Assembly: GCA_021296255.1 (NCBI GenBank)
Contig: JAGWAU010000012.1
Coordinates: 1-64,000 of the forward strand
Source of the DNA: Alphaproteobacteria bacterium
GTDB taxonomy: Bacteria > Pseudomonadota > Alphaproteobacteria > UBA2966
DNA: 64,000 nt
Direction: 5' to 3'
Shown here in pieces: positions 36,372 through 45,703 of this stretch. Positions within the stretch are counted from its first letter, which is position 1. Every line of letters starts with the position of its first letter. Position numbers and translations under genes: made by a program. The notes beneath the pieces were generated by a model, which made no database searches, was not told the origin of the DNA, and worked only from the letters and a program-made list of their open reading frames with translations.

Positions 36372-37565
36372 ATGAGCGGTCCCCTTGACGGCGTGCGGGT
36401 CATCGACTTGACCACCATCCTTCTCGGACCGTTCGCCACCCAGATCCTCGGCGATATGGGCGCCGACGTCATCAAGGTCGAGTCCCCCGGCGGCGATCCC
36501 ATGCGCGGTTTGGGGCCCAAGCACTCGGATGGCATGGGGCCGGTGTTTCTGAACAGCAACCGCAACAAGCGCAGCCTCGTGCTTGACCTCAAGGCGAAGG
36601 AAGGCCACGCGGCCATGTTCAAGGTCGTGGAATCGGCAGACGTCTTCTTCCACAACATGCGCCCCAGAGGCGTGCGCAGCCTCGGCCTTGCTTACGAAGA
36701 TCTACGCGAGATCAATCCTCGCCTCATCTATTGCGGCGCCTACGGCTACCGTGAGGACGGCCCTTACGGGGACAAGCCGGCCTACGACGACATGATTCAG
36801 GCGGCCTCGGGCCTTGCCATGCTGCAAGCCGAGGTGGGCGATCGCCCGGCCTACGTCGCGAATGTGATCTGCGACAAGATCGTGGCCATGTCGGCAGCCA
36901 ACGCGGTGGCCATGGCGCTATTCCACAGGGAACGAACCGGGCGAGGCCAGCGCGTAGAAGTTCCGATGTTCGAGACCATGGTCAACTTCCTGCTACCGGA
37001 GCATTGGATGGGCATGACCTTCGAGCCACCCCTGGGCCCCGCCGGTTACGGCCGTGTGCTGTCGCAGGGCAGACGCCCGTACAAGTCGAAGGACGGCTAC
37101 GTCGCCGCGATGCCTTACTCGGATCGGCAGTGGGAAACCTTTTTCAAGCTGGTGGGACGCGAGGAACTCCTGGAAGACCCGCGTTTCAGTACCCTGGACG
37201 AACGGGTGAATCACGTCGAGGATCTCTATGGCGAACTCGCCAGGATCGTCGCGACCCGGACCACGGCCGAATGGATGGAGATCCTGGACGAGGCGCAGAT
37301 CCCGGTGATGGCCGTGAACTCGATCGAGGATCTGGCGGACGACCCCCACCTCGCGGAGACCGGCTATTGGCACATGATGGAACACCCCACCGAGGGCACA
37401 CTGCGCCTACCGGGCATCCCGACCGAGTTCTCCGAGTCGCCCGGCGACGTTCGGCTGCCGCCGCCGAGGCTCGGCGAGCACACGGTGGAAGTATTGAGGG
37501 AGGCCGGTTTGCCGGAGGTGGAGATCGACGGGTTGGTCAATGCCGGGACCGCAGTCGCGGCGTAG
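36372..37565 (+). CDS. Family III CoA-transferase (CaiB/BaiF type)
   Basis: Transfers CoA between carboxylates. The 397-residue length is normal. The N-terminal GVRVIDLTTILLGPFATQIL and GADVIKVESPGGDPMR are family signatures, and the aspartate in PAYDDMIQAASGLAML aligns with the catalytic aspartate of formyl-CoA transferase. ATG at 36372 fits the family N-terminus, although the purine-rich stretch touches it; GTG at 36342 is an alternative. It precedes the HyuA-HyuB-dehydrogenase operon by 142 bases on the same strand and may activate an acid from that pathway. Confidence 0.9.
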   Translation: MSGPLDGVRVIDLTTILLGPFATQILGDMGADVIKVESPGGDPMRGLGPKHSDGMGPVFLNSNRNKRSLVLDLKAKEGHAAMFKVVESADVFFHNMRPRGVRSLGLAYEDLREINPRLIYCGAYGYREDGPYGDKPAYDDMIQAASGLAMLQAEVGDRPAYVANVICDKIVAMSAANAVAMALFHRERTGRGQRVEVPMFETMVNFLLPEHWMGMTFEPPLGPAGYGRVLSQGRRPYKSKDGYVAAMPYSDRQWETFFKLVGREELLEDPRFSTLDERVNHVEDLYGELARIVATRTTAEWMEILDEAQIPVMAVNSIEDLADDPHLAETGYWHMMEHPTEGTLRLPGIPTEFSESPGDVRLPPPRLGEHTVEVLREAGLPEVEIDGLVNAGTAVAA

Positions 37566-37707
37566 GCAAGGAAGCGGCTGCTCGTCAGCACCGCCACCGG
37601 ACAGCTCCGCTCGTTGCCGACACGCCGGACAGTTCGCGTCAGCTTGGCCGCTGTGTTAAGGAACCGGCCTCTCACACGGTCACCTCCATCCTCGCGGGAA
37701 CTTACGC

Positions 37708-39744
37708 ATGGCCCACCTGATCGGCGTCGATGTCGGCGGCACCAACACTGATCTGGTCTTCGTGGATACCGAGGCAGGCGAACTACGCGTCGCCAAGGTA
37801 CCGTCGACGCCGTCCAACCAGGCGGACGGCCTGATGCACGGGATCGATATCCTGGATGTCCCGCTGAAGGAGATCGATCTGCTAATCCACGGCACGACCG
37901 TAGCGACCAACGCCGTGATCGAACGCAAGGGTGCCCGCTGCGGCCTGATCACGACCAAGGGCTTCCGGGATGTCCTCGAGTTGGGGCGCCGCGACCGCCG
38001 GCAGGTGTACGGCCTGTTCGGCGATTTCCAGCCTCTCATCGACCGTCAGGACCGCCGCGAAGTGGACGAACGCGTGAGCGCCCAGGGAGAAATCCTGACA
38101 CCCCTCGATCCCGAGGAAGTGCGCGCCGTCGCCAGTGCGCTCGCCGAGGAAGGCTGCGAGGCCCTGGTCATCTCGTTCATGCACGCTTACGCCAACACCG
38201 GGAACGAAGCGGCAGCCGGACGGGCCGCGCGGGAGGTCTGGCCCAACGACTTCGTCGTTACGAGTTCCGAGGTCCTGCCAGTAGTCCGCGAGTTCGAGCG
38301 GACCAGCACCGCTACCGTCAGCGGCTACGTCCAGCCCCTTATCTCACGGTATCTCACGAGTCTGGGGGACCGGCTGAACGAAGGCGGCTACGTCAGGGAG
38401 TTCCTCGTCGTCCAGTTGAACGGTGGCGTGATGACGGCATCCGTGGCGGCACGGCTGGCCTCCAACACCATCCTTTCCGGACCCGCCGCGGGCGTGACCG
38501 CGGGGGCGGCCATTGCCGTGGACATGGATATCGGCGACGTGGTGTGCTGCGACATGGGCGGCACCAGCTTCGACGCGTGCATCATTCGCGGAGGCCAGCC
38601 CGTGATCGCCAACGAAAAGTATCTGGATTTCCGCATTCCGCTGAGCCTGCCCATGCTCGACGTCGACGCCATCGGCGCGGGCGGCGGCAGCATCGCCCGC
38701 ATCGATTCCTCCGGCATTATCGAGGTCGGCCCGGAGAGCGCGGGCGCCGACCCCGGACCGGCCTGTGTCGGACACGGCGGGACCGAGCCGACGGTGACGG
38801 ATGCAAGCTTGGTGCTCGGATACCTCGATCCCGGTGAGGCCATCGGGCGGGACGAAGGTGTCGGTATGGACGTCGAACTCGCGCGCGCGGCGATCCAGGA
38901 AAAGATCGCAGGACCGCTCAATCTGGCGGTAGAGGACGCCGCGGAAGCCATCCTCACGGTCACCGGCGCCAAGATGGCGGGCCACGTGCGGCGGAATCTC
39001 CTCGGCAAGGGTCTCGACCCGCGCGAATTCTCGGTGATCGCCTTCGGCGGCGCCGGTCCGGTTCACGTGAACCGGATCACCCGCGAGGTCGGTTTCCGTT
39101 CGGCCATCATTCCTGCATATCCAGGACTGACCTCGGCGCTCGGATGCGTTCTCGGGCGCCTGCGACACGACTACCTGCGCACGGTGAACGTCGCGCTCGA
39201 CACCCTCGATCCCGCTGCCCTCGGCACGATCTTCGATGAAGAGGTCCGGAAGGGGCGCACGTTGCTCAAGGCGGAAGGCGTACCCGCCGACCGGATCACG
39301 GCCACCCTCGGTGCGGACATGTGCTACGCCGGTCAAGCCTACGTCATCCAGGTGATCTTCCCCGATGACGAGGCGTTGTCGACGGACTCGATCAGCGAGG
39401 CCTTCGAGGCCGCCTATCACGAACGGTTCGCCAACCTGCTGCCGCACGCGGGCATCAAAATCATCAGTACCCGGGTGACGGTTGCCAGTACCGAGGACGT
39501 TCCCTCCGTCGCCGACCTCGTCTCCGCGCCCACGGATACAAGCCCGACCGCCAGGACCACACGGGCTTACTTCGGCGGTGGCTGGGTCGACGCGGCCAAA
39601 TACCGGCGCGGCGAACTGCCAGCGGAGTTCCGCGTCGACGGACCAGCGTTGCTTACGCAGCCCGACTCCACCACACTGATCGAGCCCGGCTTCTCCGCCA
39701 CGGTGCATCCGACGGGGAACTTGCTAATCGAGGCGAACACCTGA
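37708..39744 (+). CDS. hyuA: Hydantoinase/oxoprolinase subunit A (HyuA)
   Basis: The ATP-handling chain of ATP-dependent cyclic-amide hydrolases (N-methylhydantoinase, 5-oxoprolinase, and by fold acetone carboxylase). The 678-residue protein has the actin-like phosphate loop LIGVDVGGTNTDLVFVD (the family norm is GGTFTD), HGTTVATNAVIERKG, LSGPAAGVTAGAA and CCDMGGTSFDACI. HyuB follows after eight bases and a dimethylglycine/sarcosine dehydrogenase after that, making a three-gene operon. N-methylhydantoin is a reasonable candidate substrate, since its opened product leads to sarcosine. Confidence 0.93.
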   Translation: MAHLIGVDVGGTNTDLVFVDTEAGELRVAKVPSTPSNQADGLMHGIDILDVPLKEIDLLIHGTTVATNAVIERKGARCGLITTKGFRDVLELGRRDRRQVYGLFGDFQPLIDRQDRREVDERVSAQGEILTPLDPEEVRAVASALAEEGCEALVISFMHAYANTGNEAAAGRAAREVWPNDFVVTSSEVLPVVREFERTSTATVSGYVQPLISRYLTSLGDRLNEGGYVREFLVVQLNGGVMTASVAARLASNTILSGPAAGVTAGAAIAVDMDIGDVVCCDMGGTSFDACIIRGGQPVIANEKYLDFRIPLSLPMLDVDAIGAGGGSIARIDSSGIIEVGPESAGADPGPACVGHGGTEPTVTDASLVLGYLDPGEAIGRDEGVGMDVELARAAIQEKIAGPLNLAVEDAAEAILTVTGAKMAGHVRRNLLGKGLDPREFSVIAFGGAGPVHVNRITREVGFRSAIIPAYPGLTSALGCVLGRLRHDYLRTVNVALDTLDPAALGTIFDEEVRKGRTLLKAEGVPADRITATLGADMCYAGQAYVIQVIFPDDEALSTDSISEAFEAAYHERFANLLPHAGIKIISTRVTVASTEDVPSVADLVSAPTDTSPTARTTRAYFGGGWVDAAKYRRGELPAEFRVDGPALLTQPDSTTLIEPGFSATVHPTGNLLIEANT

Positions 39745-39752
39745 GGCAGGAC

Positions 39753-41414
39753 ATGCGAAACATCGACCCGACGACCCTCGCCGTCATCCGCGGCGCGCTG
39801 GAACAGATCGCGGACGAGATGGACACCGTGCTGTCCACTTCAGCCTTCTCGCCCATCATCTCCGATGCCTGGGACCGCGCCAGCGGCATCTTTCACCCCA
39901 GAACGGGCGAGGTGATCGTCCAGGGACAGACGGGCCTGCCCATCTTCATCATCGTCATGCAGCACACCGTGCAGCACGTACTGCAGGATCACCCGCCGGA
40001 AACCATGAAGCCGGGCGACGTGTTCATCGTCAACGATCCCTATCGGGGCGGCACCCACACCATGGACGTCAAGTTCGTCCGCCCCTTCTTCCGCGACGGC
40101 GAGCTCAAGGCGTTGCTGGCGAATACAGGCCATTGGCCGGACGTCGGCAGCATGACCCCCGGCGGCTTCACGACGACAGCGACGGACGTCTACCAGGAAG
40201 GGTTCCGCATTCCGCCCGTCAAGATTTACGACGGCGGCGAGTTCAATCAGATCCTCGCCGACGTGATGTTCCACAACATGCGCGTGGCGGACGACCGCCG
40301 CGGAGACATGGCGGCACAGCTCAACTCGCTGGAAATGGGCAACAAGCGCCTGCACGAGTTCTTCGATCGCTTCGACGAGGACACCATTTTCGCCTGCATC
40401 GACGAGTTGAAGGACCGGTCGGAGAAGCTGATGCGCGAACGCATCGCCGAAATCCCCGACGGCACGTATCAGTTCGTCGACTATATGGATTCCGACGGGC
40501 TCGACGAGGGCCGGTTGAAGATCGACGTCAAGATGATCGTCAAGGACACGGACATCACCTTCGACCTCTCCGGCAGTTCGCCCGAATGCCGCGGTCCGTT
40601 CAACAGCCCCTACAGCAATACCGTGACCGGCACCATGATCGCCGTGAAGCACGTGTTTTGGGACGTTCCGATCAATTCCGGGTGCTTCGAACCCTTCAAC
40701 TGGATAATCCCCGAGGGGTCGATGCTCAATCCGCGGGAGCCGCGGCCGGTTTCCGGCACGACCACCGAGTCGTGCAACATGATCGTCAGTACGACGCTCG
40801 GCGCGCTCGCCCAGGCCGTGCCGGGCCGCGTGCCGGCAGGCTACTTCGCGACCGGCTCGAACGTCTGTTTGGGCGGTACGCATCCGGGTTACGGGGAGTA
40901 CGCGACCCTGTTGCTGGTCGGCGGCGGGATGGGCGGCAATCCCGACGGCGACGGCCTCAACAACGGCTGTCCGGCCGTCGGTGGTTCGCGCAACGGTTCG
41001 ATCGAGATCACCGAGCAGTCCGTTCCGTTCCTTTACACGAAGTACGGATTACGCGAAGGCTCCGCCGGCGATGGTGAATTTCGCGGCGGGCTCGGCGTCG
41101 AAGCAGCGCTGCAGCTCCGCGAGGGCGAGGGCTACCTCACGTTTCTCGGCGACCGGGGCACGATCGGCCCCTATGGCCTCGAGGGCGGAGAACCCGGTGC
41201 CACTGCCGATCACGCGTTCCACACCGGCGGCGAGTATTGGCAGGCGCCGCACAGGACCAAGATCGACCGCGTGTATCTGAGACCCGGCGACGGCATGGTC
41301 GTGCGCACCCCGGGAGGCGGAGGTTACGGCGATCCGGCCAAGCGTTCGTCGAAGGCCCGCGCGGCCGACTCGCGCCGCGGCTACCTCGCCGCTGCGGCCG
41401 ACGCCGCCGAATAA
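39753..41414 (+). CDS. hyuB: Hydantoinase/oxoprolinase subunit B (HyuB)
   Basis: Partner chain of HyuA, 553 residues, forming the catalytic complex with it in the cytoplasm. Family features are IDPTTLAVIRGALEQIADEM at the start, FIVNDPYRGGTHTMDVKFV, the central GPFNSPYSNT segment and the C-terminal LRPGDGMVVRTPGGGGYGD. The start is eight bases after hyuA, with AGGCAGGA upstream. The distance to the downstream flavin dehydrogenase is 21 bases. Confidence 0.92.
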   Translation: MRNIDPTTLAVIRGALEQIADEMDTVLSTSAFSPIISDAWDRASGIFHPRTGEVIVQGQTGLPIFIIVMQHTVQHVLQDHPPETMKPGDVFIVNDPYRGGTHTMDVKFVRPFFRDGELKALLANTGHWPDVGSMTPGGFTTTATDVYQEGFRIPPVKIYDGGEFNQILADVMFHNMRVADDRRGDMAAQLNSLEMGNKRLHEFFDRFDEDTIFACIDELKDRSEKLMRERIAEIPDGTYQFVDYMDSDGLDEGRLKIDVKMIVKDTDITFDLSGSSPECRGPFNSPYSNTVTGTMIAVKHVFWDVPINSGCFEPFNWIIPEGSMLNPREPRPVSGTTTESCNMIVSTTLGALAQAVPGRVPAGYFATGSNVCLGGTHPGYGEYATLLLVGGGMGGNPDGDGLNNGCPAVGGSRNGSIEITEQSVPFLYTKYGLREGSAGDGEFRGGLGVEAALQLREGEGYLTFLGDRGTIGPYGLEGGEPGATADHAFHTGGEYWQAPHRTKIDRVYLRPGDGMVVRTPGGGGYGDPAKRSSKARAADSRRGYLAAAADAAE

Positions 41415-41435
41415 ACCCGGGAGCACGGCACAGCC

Positions 41436-43889
41436 ATGGCCCTACCCGACCAAGCCCGCGCCGTGGTCATCGGCGGCGGCGTCGCCGGTGGCTCAATCGC
41501 CTATCGCCTGGCCGAGCTCGGATGGACAGACATCGTCCTCGTCGAGCGCAACACGGTGTCCTCCGGCACCACTTGGCACGCCGCGGGCGACGTGGTGATC
41601 ATCCGCGGCTCCCTCGAACTCACGCAGATGATGCGCGACAGCGTCTCGCTCTACACCTCGGCCTCCGCGGAGACGGGACAGGACATCGGCCTCAAGCACT
41701 GCGGCGCCATGTCGCTGGCCCAGACCGAACACCGCCTGACCGACTATCGCAGGCAGGCCGCGCTCTTCGGATCGATCGGCGGAGAGGCCGACGTGGTGCC
41801 GCCGGAGCAGGTCGCTCAGCTCAACCCGTTCGTGCGCAACGACGACATCCTCGGCGCGCTTCACGTGCCCGAGGCCTACCGCGTCAACCCGGCGGACGTC
41901 GCCCAGGCCGTCTCGAAGGCGGCGCGGAACAGGGGCGTAGGGGTCTTCGAGAACACGCGCGTCACGGGCATCGAGACCCAGCGCGCGGGACACACGCGGC
42001 GAGTCGCCGCCGTGCAGACGGACCAGGGCCGGATCGCCTGCGAGACCGCGGTGCTGGCCGGCGGCGCGTGGTCCCGCGACATCGGCCGCCTGGCCGGCGT
42101 TTCCGTGCCGCTGCACGCGGTGGAGCACAGCTATCTCATCACCAACGCAATCGACGGCGTCGACGACCGTCTGCCGATCTCGCGCGATCCCGACGCCTAC
42201 ATCTATTCGCGGGAAGAGGTCGGCGGTTTTCTCATCGGGTTCTTCGAGCCGGACGCCAAGCCCCTCCCCAAGGCGCAACTGCCGGACGACTTCTCGTTCG
42301 CCAGCCTGCCAGAGGACTGGGATCATCTCGAACCCCACGTCACCAATGCCATCAACCGCTACCCGGTATTGGAAACCGCCGGCATCAAGCTGCTGTTCAC
42401 CGGACCCGAGAGCTTCACGCCCGACGGCGCGTTCCTCATGGGCCCGGCGCCCGACGTGACGGGCCTCTACGCCCTGACCGGAATGAATTCATCGGGCATC
42501 GGCCAGTCGGGCGGCGCGGCCAAGGCACTGGCCGAGTGGATCGTCGGCGGCGAGCCCACCATCGACATCACGGCGTTCGACATGCGCCGCTTTCCGCGTG
42601 TTTTCGGGAACACGGCCTGGCTGGCGGAGCGCGCCAGGGAGCTGCCGAGCTGGCTGTTCGATCCCAACCTGCCACGGCGGGAGCACAAGTACGCGCGCAA
42701 TTTGCGGCTCTCCGCCTTCCATTCCCGTTTCGAGGCGGCGGGCGCGCGCTTCGGGCAGGCGGCCGGCTGGGAACGTCCCAACTGGTTCGCGCCCAACGGC
42801 CGGGACGTCGACGATCCGCCGACCTACAAGCGGCCCGGCTGGTTCGACGCCGTGGCGGAAGAGCACCGGGCGGCGCGCGAGGCCGTGGCCTTGTTCGAGC
42901 GCACGCCGATGGCGAAGATCCTGGTCGAAGGCCCGGACGCCGAACAACTGCTGCAGACGGCGTGCGCCAACGACCTCTCGGGCCCCGACGGCCGCTTGAT
43001 CTACACCGCCATGCTCAACTCGAACGGCGGGTTCGAATCCGACCTCACGGTCACGCGCCTCGCCGGCGACCGATTCCTCGTCATCACCGGCGCCAACGAA
43101 GGAGTCCGCGACTACGACCACATAACGCGCCTCGCCGGCGACCGGAAGGTCTCGATCACCGATGTCACGAGTGCCTACGCGGGGCTCGCGTTGACCGGAC
43201 CCAATGCCCGTGAGCTGTTGTCACGTATCACCGAGAACGACCTGTCGGACGAGGCTTTTCCGTACCTCTCGGCGCAGGAGGTCTGGATCGGTCCCGGACA
43301 TGCCTGGGCACTGCGCGTTTCCTACGCGGGCGAACTCGGCTGGGAGCTGTTCGTCCCGACCGAAAGCGCCGCCGCGGTTTACGACGCCATGGTCGCAGAG
43401 GGCGAGGACCTGGGCCTCGCGCACGCGGGCGCGTACGCTTCCAATACCTTACGTATGGAGAAAGGTTTCCGGGCCTGGGGCCACGACATCACGCCGGTGG
43501 AAACACCGCTCGAAGCCGGACTCGGATTTGCCGTGCGCTTCGACAAGCAGGTTCCGTTCATCGGGCGGGACGCCCTGTTGCGCCAGCGTGATGACGGCGT
43601 CCGCAAGCGCCTGGTCGTGTTTACCATGGACGAGACCGAGCACTGGCCCATCGTTCGCGAACCGGTCCGGCGAGAGGGCAAGGTCGTGGGACACCTGACG
43701 TCGTCCGGTTACGGCTATTCCATCGGCAAGATGGTTTCCATGGGCTTCGTGAGGAACGGCGGCGAACCGGTCGAGGCCGACTTCGTCCACACGGGCGCCT
43801 GGGACATCGAGATCGCCGGTGAGCGCGTCCCCGCCCAGGCGAGCCTCACCGCTCCCTACGATCCCAGGAGCCTGCGCATGAGGGGGTGA
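41436..43889 (+). CDS. Sarcosine/dimethylglycine dehydrogenase-like flavoprotein with GcvT domain
   Basis: An 817-residue two-part enzyme. Residues 1-400 are an FAD-dependent DAO-type oxidoreductase with VVIGGGVAGGSIAYRLAELG and SGTTWHAAG, where H48 aligns with the histidine that carries FAD covalently in dimethylglycine dehydrogenase. Residues 440-817 are a GcvT/aminomethyltransferase-type domain with YAGELGWELFVPTE and FIGRDALLRQR that passes the methyl carbon to tetrahydrofolate. It demethylates sarcosine, dimethylglycine or a similar N-methyl amino acid. Operon position after HyuA and HyuB supports sarcosine derived from N-methylhydantoin. Confidence 0.9.
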   Translation: MALPDQARAVVIGGGVAGGSIAYRLAELGWTDIVLVERNTVSSGTTWHAAGDVVIIRGSLELTQMMRDSVSLYTSASAETGQDIGLKHCGAMSLAQTEHRLTDYRRQAALFGSIGGEADVVPPEQVAQLNPFVRNDDILGALHVPEAYRVNPADVAQAVSKAARNRGVGVFENTRVTGIETQRAGHTRRVAAVQTDQGRIACETAVLAGGAWSRDIGRLAGVSVPLHAVEHSYLITNAIDGVDDRLPISRDPDAYIYSREEVGGFLIGFFEPDAKPLPKAQLPDDFSFASLPEDWDHLEPHVTNAINRYPVLETAGIKLLFTGPESFTPDGAFLMGPAPDVTGLYALTGMNSSGIGQSGGAAKALAEWIVGGEPTIDITAFDMRRFPRVFGNTAWLAERARELPSWLFDPNLPRREHKYARNLRLSAFHSRFEAAGARFGQAAGWERPNWFAPNGRDVDDPPTYKRPGWFDAVAEEHRAAREAVALFERTPMAKILVEGPDAEQLLQTACANDLSGPDGRLIYTAMLNSNGGFESDLTVTRLAGDRFLVITGANEGVRDYDHITRLAGDRKVSITDVTSAYAGLALTGPNARELLSRITENDLSDEAFPYLSAQEVWIGPGHAWALRVSYAGELGWELFVPTESAAAVYDAMVAEGEDLGLAHAGAYASNTLRMEKGFRAWGHDITPVETPLEAGLGFAVRFDKQVPFIGRDALLRQRDDGVRKRLVVFTMDETEHWPIVREPVRREGKVVGHLTSSGYGYSIGKMVSMGFVRNGGEPVEADFVHTGAWDIEIAGERVPAQASLTAPYDPRSLRMRG

Positions 43890-43948
43890 GCAGTGACGCA
43901 GTTCCCGGACGGCCTGAGTACTTACGGGTCGCTTTCCGGCGTCCGGCG

Positions 43949-45703
43949 TCAGTCCCGCAGGGCTCGCTCCCGTTCCGTCGCCGTCTCGTCCACCGCCTTG
44001 CCGTCGCCGGTCAGCACCACGCCGTAACTGCGCAATGCACCGTCCCGGCTGACGAAGCCGCAGCGGACATCACTGAGCACGCGCGCGGGATCACGCTTCA
44101 GGGGGTCGCCCCAGCCGCCACCCCCGGAGGACCGCGCGACGAGGCGCGCGGGGCCGTAAGTACGGTTGCCGTAGGGCGGCGCGACTTCCGGATCGCCATC
44201 GGCGGGCACGATCTCCATTTCCGCCTCGCGGCCCGTGCCGCCGCCGTTGACGCCGTATCCCGACGGATAGACGAGCCCCTCGCCCCGGAAGGAATAGATC
44301 GCCTCTTCCTCGACGGCGACGTCGTAGTGGATGCCCGTGCCGCCGCGGAACCGCCCGGGACCACCCGAATCGCGGCGGTACTCCTGGCGCAGGAAACGCA
44401 TGGGATAGCGCTGCTCATAGGACTCGACGTTGTGCAGGAGAAGCCCGCCGAGGGTGATGACGTGACCGAGCTGATCAAAACCGTCCCGGCCCCGAACCGC
44501 TCCGGCGCCCGGCATCGTGCACCAGTGAATCATCACGTAGGGGTCCTCCGAGTCGACTCGGCCTGCCGTCACCCCGTGTATCCCCTTCCCCCATCCGGCA
44601 CAGGCGTTCGCCGGGTCGGCCTGGGCCAACGCCTTCCAGGTCGCGTGGACGATCTCGTGGGCCACGGACTGCGTGCTCTGGGTCATGGGCGCCGGCGGTC
44701 GCGGATTGACGACGGTGCCGCGCGGCGCGATGAGGGTAACCGCGCGGAAGGCCCCGCCGTTGTGGGGCAACGCCGGGTCGAGAAACGAAAACAGGCCGAG
44801 GTACACGCAGGCGTGGGTGGTGACGAGGGACGCGTTCTTGAAACCGCGTACCTGCGGATGGGTTCCCGTGAAGTCCACCGTCAGGTGATCGCCGGCAATG
44901 GTCATGGCCACACGGACGGGAATCTCGATGTCCTCGAAGCAGTCGTTGTGGCTGAGCTCTTCCGCCTCGTAGCGGCCGTCGGGAAGCTCGCGAACGGCGG
45001 CCCGGAACATGCGCTCGCCATAATCCAGGAGCCCGGCGGTGTACTCCTTTCCCGTCTCGACGCCGAACTCCTCGATCAAGGCGGAAACCCGCTCCGCCCC
45101 GATCCGGGTCGAGCCGAGCATGGCCCGCAGGTCGCCGTCGAGCAGGCGCGGGGTACGGGTGTTGAGCATGAGGAATTCCCACAAATCGTCCAGCAGCTCG
45201 CCCCGACGCACCAGCTTCAGGGGCGGCAGCCGGATGCCCTCGTGCCAGATCTCGGTTGCCTCCGCAAAGTACGAGCCGGCGGAGCCGCCCCCGATGTCCG
45301 ACTGGTGCGCCCGGATGCAGCTGAAGGCCACCAGCTCTCCCTGGACGAAGACGGGCCGGATGGCCACCCAGTCGGGCAGGTGATTGCCGCCCGCTTCGTA
45401 AGGATCGTTGGCGAGGAAGACGTCTCCGTCCTCGATCTCCTCGGGGAAGGCGTCGAGGATGGCCTCGACGACGAAACCGCCGCAGCCGGCCTGAATAGGG
45501 ATACCGTCCGACTGTGAGACCAGTTCGGCCCTGGCATCCGTGAGGAAGCAGGCGAAATCGTAGCATTCGCTGAAGAACGGGCTCCACGCCGTGCGCATCA
45601 TGACCCGACCCATGTGCCGGCCGATGTCGTCGAACCGGTTCTGGATCAACGCCAAGTCGACCGGATCGAGCGTCTCCGCCCGTACGGCGGCGAGAGCCGT
45701 CAT
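43949..45703 (-). CDS. HyuB-type hydantoinase/oxoprolinase subunit B, without adjacent HyuA
   Basis: A 584-residue HyuB homologue. It starts TLDPVDLALIQNRFDDIGRHMG and contains FLANDPYEAGGNHLPDW, HAWVGLF-like central sequence and a C-terminal SSGGGGWGDPLKRDP. ATG at 45703 overlaps the TGA of the upstream molybdopterin enzyme as ATGA; the frame runs further upstream only as a shadow. The usual HyuA partner is missing next to it, although others occur in the window. Pairing with a CoxL-like oxidase suggests oxidation of a ring followed by hydrolysis, which is inference. Confidence 0.9.
   Translation of the reverse strand: MTALAAVRAETLDPVDLALIQNRFDDIGRHMGRVMMRTAWSPFFSECYDFACFLTDARAELVSQSDGIPIQAGCGGFVVEAILDAFPEEIEDGDVFLANDPYEAGGNHLPDWVAIRPVFVQGELVAFSCIRAHQSDIGGGSAGSYFAEATEIWHEGIRLPPLKLVRRGELLDDLWEFLMLNTRTPRLLDGDLRAMLGSTRIGAERVSALIEEFGVETGKEYTAGLLDYGERMFRAAVRELPDGRYEAEELSHNDCFEDIEIPVRVAMTIAGDHLTVDFTGTHPQVRGFKNASLVTTHACVYLGLFSFLDPALPHNGGAFRAVTLIAPRGTVVNPRPPAPMTQSTQSVAHEIVHATWKALAQADPANACAGWGKGIHGVTAGRVDSEDPYVMIHWCTMPGAGAVRGRDGFDQLGHVITLGGLLLHNVESYEQRYPMRFLRQEYRRDSGGPGRFRGGTGIHYDVAVEEEAIYSFRGEGLVYPSGYGVNGGGTGREAEMEIVPADGDPEVAPPYGNRTYGPARLVARSSGGGGWGDPLKRDPARVLSDVRCGFVSRDGALRSYGVVLTGDGKAVDETATERERALRD

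Noticed and set aside
41237-43213. Frame of 658 codons overlapping the sarcosine dehydrogenase-like gene
   Set aside because: Arginine- and glycine-rich shadow in another frame of a well-supported gene.
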